Positions 18,009-25,949 of a stretch of DNA of 41,689 nucleotides are shown in pieces. The translations under genes were made by a program, and so were the position numbers. Within the stretch, counting starts at the first letter, position 1; each line of letters begins with the position of its first letter. Below the pieces are notes generated by a model. The model saw only the letters and a program-made list of their open reading frames with translations. It was not told the DNA's origin and ran no database searches. The stretch is from Syntrophaceae bacterium (GTDB lineage Bacteria; Desulfobacterota; Syntrophia; Syntrophales; UBA5619): contig PLLC01000061.1 in assembly GCA_003141195.1 (NCBI GenBank), forward strand, positions 22,578 to 64,266. The letters are read 5' to 3'.

Positions 18009-18597
18009 TTTGCTCCGACGACGAACCATGATTGCCATTGACCCACCAGTCGCTCTTGTCCTTGAACCACCAGTTGGAGGAATCCGTAGCGAGGATGTCC
18101 GCGGCCAGGCTGCGGGCGTTTTCCGTCGCGAGACGCAGGACGGCGAAACGGATCCAGTCCCGACTGTATTTGTTTCCCAGATCGCCGCACTCCTTCAACT
18201 GGAGGATCAGCGAAAGCTGATCGGCATCCCGCGCCAGCAGGGATTCCTTTGTCTCTTTTCCGTTGAACTCGTCGAGGGCCTCCTCGATCTCCCCGCCGAA
18301 AAAAAGCGGCTCGGCCAGCTCCCGGATCGCCTTCTTCTCGTCCACCGCCACATACTTTTTGTTCACGTAATTCATGTCTCCCGTCCGGGCCTCGGGCAGA
18401 TCATGCATTAGACAGAGCCGGAGGACCTTCAGCTCGTCCGCCTCCGAATCCATCTTGCACAGAACGTAACCTATGTAAAGCGTTCTCAGGACGTGTTCGG
18501 CAACCGATTCGCACCCGGATCCGAGAAATTGAAAACCGCTCCGGGGAGTCTTTTTTAGCATCCCGACTTCGAAAAGAAAATCCGCTATTTCTCTCAT
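18001..18597 (-). CDS. HD-domain phosphohydrolase (YfbR/HDDC2-like)
   Basis: A 198-residue metal-dependent HD-domain hydrolase resembling the YfbR/HDDC2 group, whose members remove phosphate from deoxyribonucleoside 5'-monophosphates. Metal-binding motifs are SVAEHVLRT (first His), LCLMHDLPEARTGD (HD pair) and RDADQLSLILQ (distal Asp). The N-terminal FLFEVGMLKKTPRSGF is also typical. Several tryptophans close the C-terminus (SSNWWFKDKSDWW). The ATG at 18597 is used; a TTG three codons upstream is possible, and neither has a strong ribosome site. It is the first gene of a minus-strand run leading to EF-G 2. A set of 7-base tandem repeats lies just upstream of the start. Confidence 0.88.
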   Translation of the reverse strand: MREIADFLFEVGMLKKTPRSGFQFLGSGCESVAEHVLRTLYIGYVLCKMDSEADELKVLRLCLMHDLPEARTGDMNYVNKKYVAVDEKKAIRELAEPLFFGGEIEEALDEFNGKETKESLLARDADQLSLILQLKECGDLGNKYSRDWIRFAVLRLATENARSLAADILATDSSNWWFKDKSDWWVNGNHGSSSEQNE

Positions 18598-18608
18598 CTT
18601 TTTCAATC

Positions 18609-18636
18609 ACCCGTTATCCGTTACCCATTATCCATT
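18609..18636. repeat. Four 7-bp tandem repeats upstream of the HD-domain gene
   Basis: Four adjacent units read ACCCGTT, ATCCGTT, ACCCATT and ATCCATT on the plus strand, fitting A(C/T)CC(G/A)TT. They fill most of the 56-base gap between the HD-domain gene and the small coiled-coil gene. The regular alternation at positions 2 and 5 suggests duplication followed by point change. Function is unknown: perhaps a protein-binding array, or simply slippage. Confidence 0.7.
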
Positions 18637-18653
18637 AAGGCGCCTTACGTTGC

Positions 18654-18875
18654 TTATGGTTCCCTTTTCAGGGTCCGGATCCGGTTCGCCATCATCTCGG
18701 AGATTTTTCGGACCTGAATCTGAAGGGCGGCAATTCCCTCCGGTTTCAACACCGCCACCCGGTCCACCTGTTCCTTCCAGTATTCGAGGAGACTGATCTC
18801 GTTTTCCCTCACCTTGCGGTCGAACCGCGTCTGGATCTCCTTGAGAAAAGCCGCCTGCTGTTCTCTCTCCGCCAT
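18654..18875 (-). CDS. Small coiled-coil hypothetical protein
   Basis: A 73-residue charged protein without a recognised family. Nearly all of it should be alpha-helical, with spaced hydrophobics (FLKEIQTRFDRKV, ISLLEYWKEQVDRV, IQVRKISEMMANRI) suggesting a coiled coil or helical bundle. No signal peptide, cysteine or metal motif is seen. The ATG at 18875 is preferred because GGGGGG lies immediately upstream of it; an in-frame ATG at 18917 adds 14 residues but has no ribosome site. It precedes the HD-domain gene by about 57 bases on the same strand and diverges from the acyl-CoA dehydrogenase. It may be the first gene of that run. Confidence 0.6.
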   Translation of the reverse strand: MAEREQQAAFLKEIQTRFDRKVRENEISLLEYWKEQVDRVAVLKPEGIAALQIQVRKISEMMANRIRTLKREP

Positions 18876-19003
18876 GATCCCCCCTTTATCGTCGGCATTC
18901 ACCTTTTTTGAAACCATTACGGAAGCGGATTACCCGTCCGACCTTCCCCATCCGAATTATATATATCACTTCAAACCGATCTTGCAACCCTGAAAATGGC
19001 GTT

Positions 19004-19019
19004 ATTATGGATCCATAAT
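19004..19019. promoter_or_regulatory. Perfect 16-bp palindrome in the divergent intergenic region
   Basis: ATTATGGATCCATAAT is its own reverse complement. It lies 15 bases upstream of the candidate promoter of the acyl-CoA dehydrogenase and about 130 bases from the divergent small gene, a position suited to a regulator or activator site. Nothing identifies the protein that would bind it. Confidence 0.45.
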
Positions 19020-19033
19020 CATTCCTTTCCCTC

Positions 19034-19062
19034 TGGACATTTTCGGATGTTTGTCGTATATA
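19034..19062 (+). promoter_or_regulatory. Candidate sigma-70 promoter of the acyl-CoA dehydrogenase
   Basis: TGGACA (19034-19039) and TATATA (19057-19062) are spaced by 17 bases. The predicted start near 19069 gives a leader of about 160 bases before the coding start at 19228. The spacing and the near-consensus boxes make this the best promoter in the 352-base divergent gap between 18875 and 19228. Confidence 0.5.
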
Positions 19063-19065
19063 CTC

Positions 19066-19084
19066 GCCGGATTTTCTATCCGGC
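19066..19084. promoter_or_regulatory. Inverted repeat overlapping the predicted transcription start
   Basis: GCCGGAT and ATCCGGC form a perfect 7-bp inverted repeat around a 5-base spacer (TTTCT), immediately after the -10 box. A repressor bound here would block initiation, as TetR/FadR-like regulators do for acyl-CoA catabolic genes. The same sequence could form a short RNA hairpin at the very 5' end of the transcript. Confidence 0.45.
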
Positions 19085-19227
19085 AGCGTCCGGCGTTATA
19101 GATACGCATCCTCTTCAATCATAACGAAAAGATTCATTTTGCCTCCACGACTCGACCTGAGGCGGACGCGATCATGGGAAGCGCAATCGCTTCAGCAGCA
19201 TATCATACTTCCAAGGAGGGAATGGCT

Positions 19228-20418
19228 ATGGCGCTCGATTTCGAATTCACGCTGGAGCAGAAAATGATTGAGGAAATCGTCTGGCGCTGGGCATCCACCT
19301 GGCTGGAACCCCAGATGGAGGAGCTCTACGAGCAGGACCGGATGCCCCCGGACCTCTTCCGGGAGCTGGGCAAGATCGGCGTCAACGGCGTCGTCTTTGA
19401 GGAAAAATACGGCGGGGCCGGCCTCGGCTACGTGGAGACCCTGCTCATCTACGAAACCATCGCCCGGGTGAGCAACGCCTTGGCCATGACCGTGGGGGCG
19501 AGCCAGACCCTCTGCTTCGACAACTTCCGGCGGAATGCGACGGAGGAACAGAAGATGGAAATTCTCCCCAAGGCGTGCAGCGGGGAGTACATCGGCTGCC
19601 TGGGGATCACCGAACCCAACGCCGGATCTGATGCGATGGGGATGACCACCCGGGCAGTCAAGGTCAAAAACCACTATGTTATCCACGGGAGCAAGACCTT
19701 CATCACCAACGGCACCGTCGCCGATTTTATGCTCTTCTACGCCAAGACCGACCCTTCACGCGGTTCACACGGCATCTCCGCCTTTTATTTTTTGACGGAG
19801 GGGACAAAGGGGCTTTACCGGGAAAAAATCAAAAAGTGGGGCATGCGGAGCTCCCCTACGGCCCTGATCACCTTCGAGGACATGGAAATTCCAGAGGAAA
19901 ATCTCATCGGCGGCCTGAACCGCGGCGGGGCGATCCTCACCAACGGCCTCTGCACGGAGCGGATCACCCTGAGCGGCTGCTGTCTGGGCTCGCAACGGGC
20001 CTGCCTCGAACTGAGTCTGCGGTACGCCCGGGAACGGGTCCAGTTCGGAAAGCCGATCTCTTCCTTCCAGTTCATCCAGGGAAAGCTGGCCGACATGTAC
20101 ACGAGCTACATGGCCTCCAAGTGGATGGCCTACAGTGCCGCCGCCTACTGCGACTCCCTGGAAAAAAAGGTCGGGGGAAAGGGAACGGACCTCGACCGCA
20201 AGGCCGCCGCCGCCTTACTCTTCTGCGGAGAGATGGGCACGAAGGTGGCCGCGGACGCTGTTCAGATCCACGGGGGCTACGGCTACTGTCAGGAATACGC
20301 CGTCTCCCGGCACTACCTCGATCAGAAGCTCTGGGATATCGGCGCCGGCACCGCGGAGGTCCGCCGGATGATCATTGCGAGGGAGCTTCTCCGGGACAAC
20401 TTTCAGAGCGCCCGGTAA
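19228..20418 (+). CDS. Acyl-CoA dehydrogenase, isovaleryl-CoA-type active site
   Basis: A 396-residue flavin-dependent acyl-CoA dehydrogenase that would introduce an alpha,beta double bond in an acyl-CoA. Typical motifs are GCLGITEPNAGSDAMGM, RVQFGKPISSFQ and IHGGYGYCQEYAVSRHYLD. The usual catalytic glutamate of medium-chain enzymes, in YEGT, is replaced: the C-terminus reads DIGAGTAEVRRMI, as in isovaleryl-CoA dehydrogenase, where the catalytic Glu lies earlier in the chain. Here Glu 244 in LCTERITLSG occupies that earlier place. This points to a branched-chain or long-chain substrate rather than a medium straight chain. The ATG at 19228 is chosen for AAGGAGGG seven bases upstream; an ORF start at 19174 lacks such a site. 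No electron-transfer flavoprotein genes are adjacent. Confidence 0.93.
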   Translation: MALDFEFTLEQKMIEEIVWRWASTWLEPQMEELYEQDRMPPDLFRELGKIGVNGVVFEEKYGGAGLGYVETLLIYETIARVSNALAMTVGASQTLCFDNFRRNATEEQKMEILPKACSGEYIGCLGITEPNAGSDAMGMTTRAVKVKNHYVIHGSKTFITNGTVADFMLFYAKTDPSRGSHGISAFYFLTEGTKGLYREKIKKWGMRSSPTALITFEDMEIPEENLIGGLNRGGAILTNGLCTERITLSGCCLGSQRACLELSLRYARERVQFGKPISSFQFIQGKLADMYTSYMASKWMAYSAAAYCDSLEKKVGGKGTDLDRKAAAALLFCGEMGTKVAADAVQIHGGYGYCQEYAVSRHYLDQKLWDIGAGTAEVRRMIIARELLRDNFQSAR

Positions 20419-20510
20419 CGGATTACACGCAAAAAAACGCCTACCGCTGCAACTGGAGAAGCCAAAGTTTTCCGCTGAACGCTTCGCACGAAAGCGGCGT
20501 CCAGTCGTCT

Positions 20511-20539
20511 TTGACTTTTATCGCCGTCTCCGGTATATT
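20511..20539 (+). promoter_or_regulatory. Sigma-70 promoter of the LysM protein gene
   Basis: TTGACT (20511-20516) and TATATT (20534-20539) are 17 bases apart, one mismatch from consensus in the -35 and one or two in the -10. Predicted transcription start is near 20546, giving a leader of about 75 bases before the ATG at 20622. The following PP-loop gene overlaps or closely follows, so both are probably driven from here. Confidence 0.62.
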
Positions 20540-20621
20540 GAGTTATAAATGTATCCCACGTTCCGAGCTTTCCTTCCCTTGCCGGCAACGATCGCGCGGA
20601 TAATTAAGAGAGGAATTGACC

Positions 20622-22379
20622 ATGAAGAGATTTTCTCTGCAACCCGAAGGCAACCTCAAACACGGCGTGAAAGAGGGGGGGGTGCAAAACGGCGGAGGCC
20701 GGTTCGGTAGAACGAATGCGCTGACAACGTTTCGAAGGTCCGTCATCCTTTTCGCCATGATTCTTCTTCCCATCTTTTTCTCTTCCCCGCTTTCGGCCCG
20801 TGAAGACAGCGCCCGTCTTGTTCTTCAAAAGACGGCGGGCATCAGCAAGAGCAGGGTCCATGTGGTGAGAAAAGGGGAGTGGATCGCCTGGATCCTCCGG
20901 AGCCAGTTCGAGGACGAACCGGTCCCTTACGCCCTGATTCGCCGGTTGAACCCCGGGATCAGGAATCTGAACCGGATATACCCCGGCCAGATGATCGTTC
21001 TTCCGGTCCCGGGTAGTTTAGAACCTTCCGAATCAATCTCCGACATCGGCAGAGAAAACTCCTCCCCGCCGGTTATTTACCGGATCCTGGAGGGGGACTC
21101 CATCAGCCGGATTATCCTGTCCGAAATGAACGTGAACCCCGCGGAAGCCCTCCCGGCCTACCGTCTCATCCGCAAGCTGAATCCGGAAATCCCGGATCTG
21201 ATCGAGCTTCAGGCCGGCCAGACCCTTCGACTGCCGGCGATTCCAACCCATCCGGTCGTCCCGTCGGCACCCCTGAAGACCGCCGTGCGTCTGGCGGAAA
21301 CGTCCGACGCGGAAACGGCGACGATTGCGGACTCCCTGCTCGGGATCATCCGGCCGGTCATCGGCCGGATGCGAGGAGCGGTCACCGTTACGGGAAGTTA
21401 CTTCATCCCCCTGCAGGAAACAACCCAACTCACCATCGACTGCTCCCTGATCCCGGTCGTCGAACTGGATGATGGAACAACGGTTCTCCTCGATTACGGG
21501 AATCGCCTGTCGGAGAATCTGAAAGGACTGATCCGCCAATACTGGAAAAATTACGCCTTTCTGACGATGGAAGAGTTTCGCGACGGACTCGGGGGCTTGC
21601 AGGGCATTATCCGCCATTCCCGAAATTACAGGATGGTTCGGGCCGACAAACCCCTGACATTGACCGTGAAGCCGGAAATCCTCGTCTACCCCGACTGGAT
21701 CATCACCGGCAAGGAGACGGCAGGCGGCGTAACCTACCGTCAGGGGCTCTTCCTGCTCGATCGGAGCGAACGACCCCTACCCGCAGAGGCGATCACTTTC
21801 CTTGAGAAAAATGGCCTCGCTGTGACGGAGATCGCCGAAGGGAGCGCGCTCTCTTTCCTGGAAACACCGCCAGCGCTGCGACCGGCCATTGCCGATTTGC
21901 GAAGTTTGAAGGGCATCGCCTTCGCGGAACAGCTTCTCACGACCCTGGGCGAAACGCCGGTCCGGAACGCCGAGGTCACCGTCTTCGATCAGGAGCGCAA
22001 CGGATTCAACCTCTCCGTCACGGCCGATCTGCTCATCCGAAAGGGAGAGAAGCAGTTCATCCTGCTTACGAAGAGGCTGCCCGAACAGTTCCTTCACATC
22101 CTCAGAGAGGCGGGTACGGAGGTGATCCCGATCGGAGAAAAGGATCAGGGCAGGTCCCTCATCGAAGGCGTGCTTCAGGGGCTGGGGATCCCCGTCTCCT
22201 TCGGTTATTTCTCCTTCCGGATTCCCGAGGAGGGCAACCGCCCGCGGCTTACGGGCTCCTTTTCCGCCCTGCGGGCGATGAACGAGGGGGAACCGATTTA
22301 TCTGATCGATTTCGATTTGCCTTCCGCTGTCCTGCCTTTTCTCAATGGCCGACGGGGAGGACGTGTCGTCCGATACTGA
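20622..22379 (+). CDS. Exported protein with two LysM domains and a large unknown C-terminal region
   Basis: A 585-residue protein with a long basic N-terminus and an internal hydrophobic segment (SVILFAMILLPIFFSSPLSA) that acts as a signal peptide or anchor. Two LysM peptidoglycan-binding modules follow, at about residues 75-125 (VHVVRKGEWIAWILRSQF through YPGQMIVLPVP) and about 150-210 (YRILEGDSISRIILSEM through QAGQTLRLPA). The remaining 375 residues have no family I recognise; they alternate strands and helices without catalytic motifs I can name. The ATG at 20622 is preceded by AGAGAGGA. The PP-loop gene starts about 13 bases downstream. The protein probably binds cell wall in the periplasm; its partner is unknown. 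Confidence 0.8.
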   Translation: MKRFSLQPEGNLKHGVKEGGVQNGGGRFGRTNALTTFRRSVILFAMILLPIFFSSPLSAREDSARLVLQKTAGISKSRVHVVRKGEWIAWILRSQFEDEPVPYALIRRLNPGIRNLNRIYPGQMIVLPVPGSLEPSESISDIGRENSSPPVIYRILEGDSISRIILSEMNVNPAEALPAYRLIRKLNPEIPDLIELQAGQTLRLPAIPTHPVVPSAPLKTAVRLAETSDAETATIADSLLGIIRPVIGRMRGAVTVTGSYFIPLQETTQLTIDCSLIPVVELDDGTTVLLDYGNRLSENLKGLIRQYWKNYAFLTMEEFRDGLGGLQGIIRHSRNYRMVRADKPLTLTVKPEILVYPDWIITGKETAGGVTYRQGLFLLDRSERPLPAEAITFLEKNGLAVTEIAEGSALSFLETPPALRPAIADLRSLKGIAFAEQLLTTLGETPVRNAEVTVFDQERNGFNLSVTADLLIRKGEKQFILLTKRLPEQFLHILREAGTEVIPIGEKDQGRSLIEGVLQGLGIPVSFGYFSFRIPEEGNRPRLTGSFSALRAMNEGEPIYLIDFDLPSAVLPFLNGRRGGRVVRY

Positions 22380-22392
22380 CAAGGGAGTGGTG

Positions 22393-23370
22393 TTGAAAAC
22401 AAAAGCCATTGCACTTTTTTCAGGAGGCCTGGACAGCATCCTGGCTTTCAAGGTGATCGCGGAACAGGGGATCGAGGTTTTGGGGATCACCTTTGAGACC
22501 CCCTTTTTCAGCGCCGCGAAGGCGCGCGAGACCGCGAAGAGGATCGGTCTGCCGCTCGTCGTTCTCGACATAACGGCAGAACACCTGCAGATGCTGCGGG
22601 CGCCCCGTTACGGCTATGGAAGGAACCTGAACCCCTGCATCGACTGCCACACGCTGATGCTCCGGATCGCCGGACGGCGGATGGAGGAGGAGTGCGCCGA
22701 TTTCGTCTTCACCGGGGAGGTTCTGGGTGAACGCCCCATGTCCCAGGGGAAACAATCCCTCTACGTTGTGGCCAAAAATGCGGGTTATCCGGACCGCATC
22801 CTCCGTCCCCTCAGCGCACAGCTCCTCCCGGAGACGGAACCGGAACGGTCGGGCAAGGTGGATCGCAGCCGACTCTGCGATATCCAGGGGAGAGGCCGGA
22901 AACGGCAGATGGAGATGGCCGTGCATTACGGCATCACCTCCTACCCTCCGCCCGCCGGCGGCTGCCTTCTCACCGATCCCCTCTTCTCCCGGCGTCTCCG
23001 CGACCTCTTTAACCGGCATCCCGACTACCGGATCCGGGACATCGAACTCCTGAAGGTAGGGAGACATTTCCGACTCACCGACACGACGAAGGCCGTGGTT
23101 GGACGAAACGCCAACGACAACGGCACAATCGAGAGGCTGTCCGAGGCGTGCGATGCGCTCATCTGGGTCGATCAATTCCCGGGACCGACCGTCCTGGTTC
23201 CCGGAGGCGGTGATGAAGAGACGCGGCGTCTGGCGGCCGGGCTTTGCGCCCGCTACAGCGACGCCCCCCGGGACCGCGAGGCGGCCGTCCATTGTCTCCG
23301 GGACGGGATCATGACGCCGCTCACGGTCCTGGCCGTAACACCGGAAGAGGCGGAACGCCTGCTCATCTGA
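22393..23370 (+). CDS. PP-loop tRNA-thiolation-type enzyme (ThiI/MnmA-like)
   Basis: A 325-residue ATP pyrophosphatase. The PP-loop IALFSGGLDSILAFKVI at the N-terminus is the adenylation site shared by ThiI and MnmA tRNA sulfurtransferases. Cysteines in NPCIDCHTLM and in AGGCLLTDPL could serve as persulfide or metal ligands. The C-terminal portion (LKVGRHFRLTDTTKAVVG) resembles the NFACT-R/DUF814 RNA-binding region found in some fused ThiI-like proteins. Likely substrate is tRNA. The start is a decision: TTG at 22393 has AAGGGA six bases upstream and begins right before the PP-loop, whereas an ATG at 22345 overlaps the LysM gene by 35 bases. GTG codons at 22387 and 22390 are also possible. 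Confidence 0.85.
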   Translation: MKTKAIALFSGGLDSILAFKVIAEQGIEVLGITFETPFFSAAKARETAKRIGLPLVVLDITAEHLQMLRAPRYGYGRNLNPCIDCHTLMLRIAGRRMEEECADFVFTGEVLGERPMSQGKQSLYVVAKNAGYPDRILRPLSAQLLPETEPERSGKVDRSRLCDIQGRGRKRQMEMAVHYGITSYPPPAGGCLLTDPLFSRRLRDLFNRHPDYRIRDIELLKVGRHFRLTDTTKAVVGRNANDNGTIERLSEACDALIWVDQFPGPTVLVPGGGDEETRRLAAGLCARYSDAPRDREAAVHCLRDGIMTPLTVLAVTPEEAERLLI

Positions 23371-23385
23371 TCTCATACGGTAATT

Positions 23386-24930
23386 CTAAAGGTGCTGCGG
23401 CCGGAGGAGATCATCGACGGTCTTGACCGGATTGAAGGTCGCGAGGGGCGCCTCGATGAATAAGGTGTTCCAGAAGGCCATCGACCCGTTCCAGAGACCG
23501 GGCCTCTCCAGCGCGAGAAGCTCCCTCCCCTTCTCCGACTTCCGTGTGATCGCCGCCGTTGCCGGATCGACGAACGCCGGGAGATCGAATTTCCGCCCGC
23601 GGAAGTCCCGGACGCCGCAGACGATATCGACGGGGTTGAAGTGCGTGGCGGATGACCAGACGGCGCGCTGTTTTGGATCGCCCCGGTCGATCTGCGACTC
23701 CTCGATGATCTGAAGGGAGGCCCCGCCGTTCCCGTCCGGATCATCGACCCAGAAAGGACCGCCGCCCGGCTCTCCCTCATTTTTCACCATCCCGCAGACC
23801 CGGAGAGGCCGGTTCAGCCACCCGAAAAGAAACGACCGACGCTCGGATCGGGAAAGATCCCGGAAAGCGGGCGGGATGCCGATGTTCACCTCCTTTTGCG
23901 CGAAATCGCATATCCTCTCTAATTCTTTCCCCGTGCCGTTCTCCTCCGCAAGAAGTCGAACACAGGCAAAGATCTCCTCTTGAAGCCGGATCAGATAGCC
24001 GGCCAGGAGCTTCTTCCAGAGGACCGTCTCCGTCTTGAGGCGATCCGGCACGGTATTGTCGATATTCTTGAGGAAGATAACGTCCTCATCGAGGAGATTC
24101 AGGTTCCGGAGGAGCGAGCCGTGGCCCCCGGGGCGGAAAATCAGTCCCCCCTCCTCGGTTCGAAAAGGGCGGTTTTCCGGATCGACGGCGATGGTGTCTG
24201 TTGCCGGATCTTGGGTGGAGATGCCGACCTCGAATACCGTATCCAGACGGGATTCGTAATCACGGATCACCCGCGACAGAAGCGCCCGGACGGCGGCCTC
24301 GTGTTCGTGGGAAACGGTACAATGGAGGCGGGAGACGTTTCCGGCATCCCGGGCGTAGAGGGCCGCCTCGACAAGGTGCTCCTCGAGGGCGGTCCGGCAC
24401 CCTTCCGGATGGGCGTGGAATTTCAAAAGTGCCTTGGGAAGGAGGCCGTAATTCAGACCCTCCTCCGTTAGGATGAAACGCAGGACGGCCGCCTCCTCCC
24501 GATTCGCAAGCAGGGAGTCAATATCCCTTCCTTTTGCGGCGATAACCGCCCGCAGATCGGGGAAGAAAGCATATCGCTTCAGGTCGCCGGCGAAGGCCGC
24601 TCGTGCAACCTCGTCAGCGAAACCGCCTGCATCGAGGCCGCGGTACCACTCCTGGAACATCCGGCTCGCCGCCCCGGACGCGGGAACGAATTTCATAAAC
24701 CGGCGCGTCCGGCGGGCCTCTTCATAGGCCGCCAGGAGGTTCTGCTGCTCCGCCTCAGGAATTACGACGATCCCGTCCCCCGCCCGGCAGGGCCGGTTCA
24801 GACGGACCGGCGGGACGCCCCGCCGGAAGATCTTGATCTGTCTCTCCACCTCCTCGACGTTCAGCCCCTGCGCGGTGATCTGTTTCCGGTCCTCCGCGGA
24901 CCACACGCCCCCGGCCGTGTTCCTCGTCAT
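23386..24930 (-). CDS. DUF4301 family protein
   Basis: A 514-residue DUF4301 protein. Near residue 80 it has MKFVPASGAASRMFQEW, similar to the nucleotide-binding loop of sugar-nucleotide pyrophosphorylases, so a nucleotidyltransferase-like fold is plausible, though no reaction has been assigned as far as I know. Other conserved-looking blocks are RPGGHGSLLRNLN, VFLKNIDNTVPD-like LKNIDNTVPDRL and SSATHFNPVDIVCG. The start overlaps the stop of a 37-codon ORF (ATGA), suggesting translational coupling. The gene converges on the PP-loop gene with only 15 bases between stops, leaving no room for an ordinary terminator. It is full length by appearance. Confidence 0.85.
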   Translation of the reverse strand: MTRNTAGGVWSAEDRKQITAQGLNVEEVERQIKIFRRGVPPVRLNRPCRAGDGIVVIPEAEQQNLLAAYEEARRTRRFMKFVPASGAASRMFQEWYRGLDAGGFADEVARAAFAGDLKRYAFFPDLRAVIAAKGRDIDSLLANREEAAVLRFILTEEGLNYGLLPKALLKFHAHPEGCRTALEEHLVEAALYARDAGNVSRLHCTVSHEHEAAVRALLSRVIRDYESRLDTVFEVGISTQDPATDTIAVDPENRPFRTEEGGLIFRPGGHGSLLRNLNLLDEDVIFLKNIDNTVPDRLKTETVLWKKLLAGYLIRLQEEIFACVRLLAEENGTGKELERICDFAQKEVNIGIPPAFRDLSRSERRSFLFGWLNRPLRVCGMVKNEGEPGGGPFWVDDPDGNGGASLQIIEESQIDRGDPKQRAVWSSATHFNPVDIVCGVRDFRGRKFDLPAFVDPATAAITRKSEKGRELLALERPGLWNGSMAFWNTLFIEAPLATFNPVKTVDDLLRPQHL

Positions 24931-25040
24931 TTCTTTCTCTCATTCTTCCCTTTTCGGATCTTTTCGGACGGGAGCGCCTTCCGATCCCGCAACACACGGG
25001 CGATATCCTTCTGCCGTCTTGACCCCCTCTGTTTCGCCAT
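24927..25040 (-). CDS. 37-residue basic microprotein coupled to the DUF4301 gene
   Basis: The ORF starts at an ATG with AAGGAG three to four bases upstream and ends in a TGA that overlaps the ATG of the DUF4301 gene by the classic ATGA arrangement. The product is strongly basic, about half Lys and Arg (MAKQRGSRRQKDIARV at its start), so it could bind nucleic acid. It may be a real microprotein or simply a leader that sets DUF4301 translation. I know no homologue. Confidence 0.5.
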   Translation of the reverse strand: MAKQRGSRRQKDIARVLRDRKALPSEKIRKGKNERKK

Positions 25041-25113
25041 AGGCTCCTTACGCGGTTTTCATCGACGGGGCGAGATGGCGCCCGTAGCCGTAACTCCCCG
25101 GAACAGGGAATTA

Positions 25114-25623
25114 TCACTCGATCAGCACCAGGCCGTAGTAATTGGCGTCGTCCGAGTAATCCTTCACCACCTCAATGGGGTAGCCATTGGCCCGGACCGT
25201 GGCATACACGTCGATGCCGCAGCCCTCCATGGAGGGACGCGCCTGCTCGGTGTGGATGCATCGCTTGGCATTACATTTCGCGCACAATTGGCATGGCCCG
25301 CTTCCCAGGCCAAAGGCCTTGTGAAAACCGGCCAGAAATATGCGGCGTTCCAGGTCGCAGACGATCGCGGTGGAGCTGCCGATCTCCTTGCAGTGGATCA
25401 GGATGGCGCATTGGTAACTGTCGATCACCTCCCGCGTCTCCAGGTAGGTGGGCGTATGCGGCGGGCAGCAGAGGCTCGTGTTATAGCCGCCGCAGCCGTA
25501 CCGGCATTTGAGTCTGACCCAGGGCGCAGTGACGATACTGGCCGCTTCGATCAGCTTGGCTTCCAGCGCCCCCAGTTCGCGGGCGTGGCGGAAGAAGGTC
25601 TTAATGGTTGATTTGGGAATCAT
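25114..25623 (-). CDS. DUF2284 cysteine-rich metal-binding protein
   Basis: A 169-residue protein of the DUF2284 family, predicted to bind metal or an iron-sulfur cluster. Two cysteine groups are visible: CRYGCGG and SLCCPPHTPT in the N-terminal half, and CQLCAKCNAKRC followed by MEGCGID in the C-terminal half, resembling ferredoxin-like spacing. The CCPPHTPT element is characteristic. Members are frequent in anaerobes, including sulfate reducers and methanogens; no reaction is established to my knowledge. The start ATG at 25623 has only a weak GGAAAG upstream. It stands alone, 73 bases before the 37-codon ORF on the same strand. Confidence 0.88.
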   Translation of the reverse strand: MIPKSTIKTFFRHARELGALEAKLIEAASIVTAPWVRLKCRYGCGGYNTSLCCPPHTPTYLETREVIDSYQCAILIHCKEIGSSTAIVCDLERRIFLAGFHKAFGLGSGPCQLCAKCNAKRCIHTEQARPSMEGCGIDVYATVRANGYPIEVVKDYSDDANYYGLVLIE

Positions 25624-25949
25624 GGTTATTACTTTCCGTTACAGATCCTCACTTCAATTTTGGTGCGTTACGGCATACACCCGCCTAACACATACTGTTC
25701 CAAATCATTCTACCGTTTCTCGGCAAATTTATCCTTCGTATTGGAGGAAGTCAATCCCCGTTATTTCTTTCTTTTTGATGTCAGCCTTTGCTGCGTACGC
25801 CACCCGTCTCACTTTTGCTCCGCCCTTTAGAAAACGACAACACCTACAAACAAATGATCTGAGATGGTTGTAATGACCGTAGATTATCAAGAGAAATGGT
25901 TGATAATGTCGGTGGAGAGGTACCGTTCCACCACCTTGTTGGACATTCT
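25624..25949. other. Intergenic region between DUF2284 and Mrr genes
   Basis: 326 bases, more AT-rich than the left side. No supported gene. It contains an 8-bp perfect inverted repeat, ATTATCAA (25883-25890) and TTGATAAT (25900-25907), about 45 bases past the end of mrr; there is no T-run after it on either strand, so it is not a standard intrinsic terminator. A 74-codon ORF overlapping the mrr stop has no ribosome site and no family resemblance. Confidence 0.5.
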
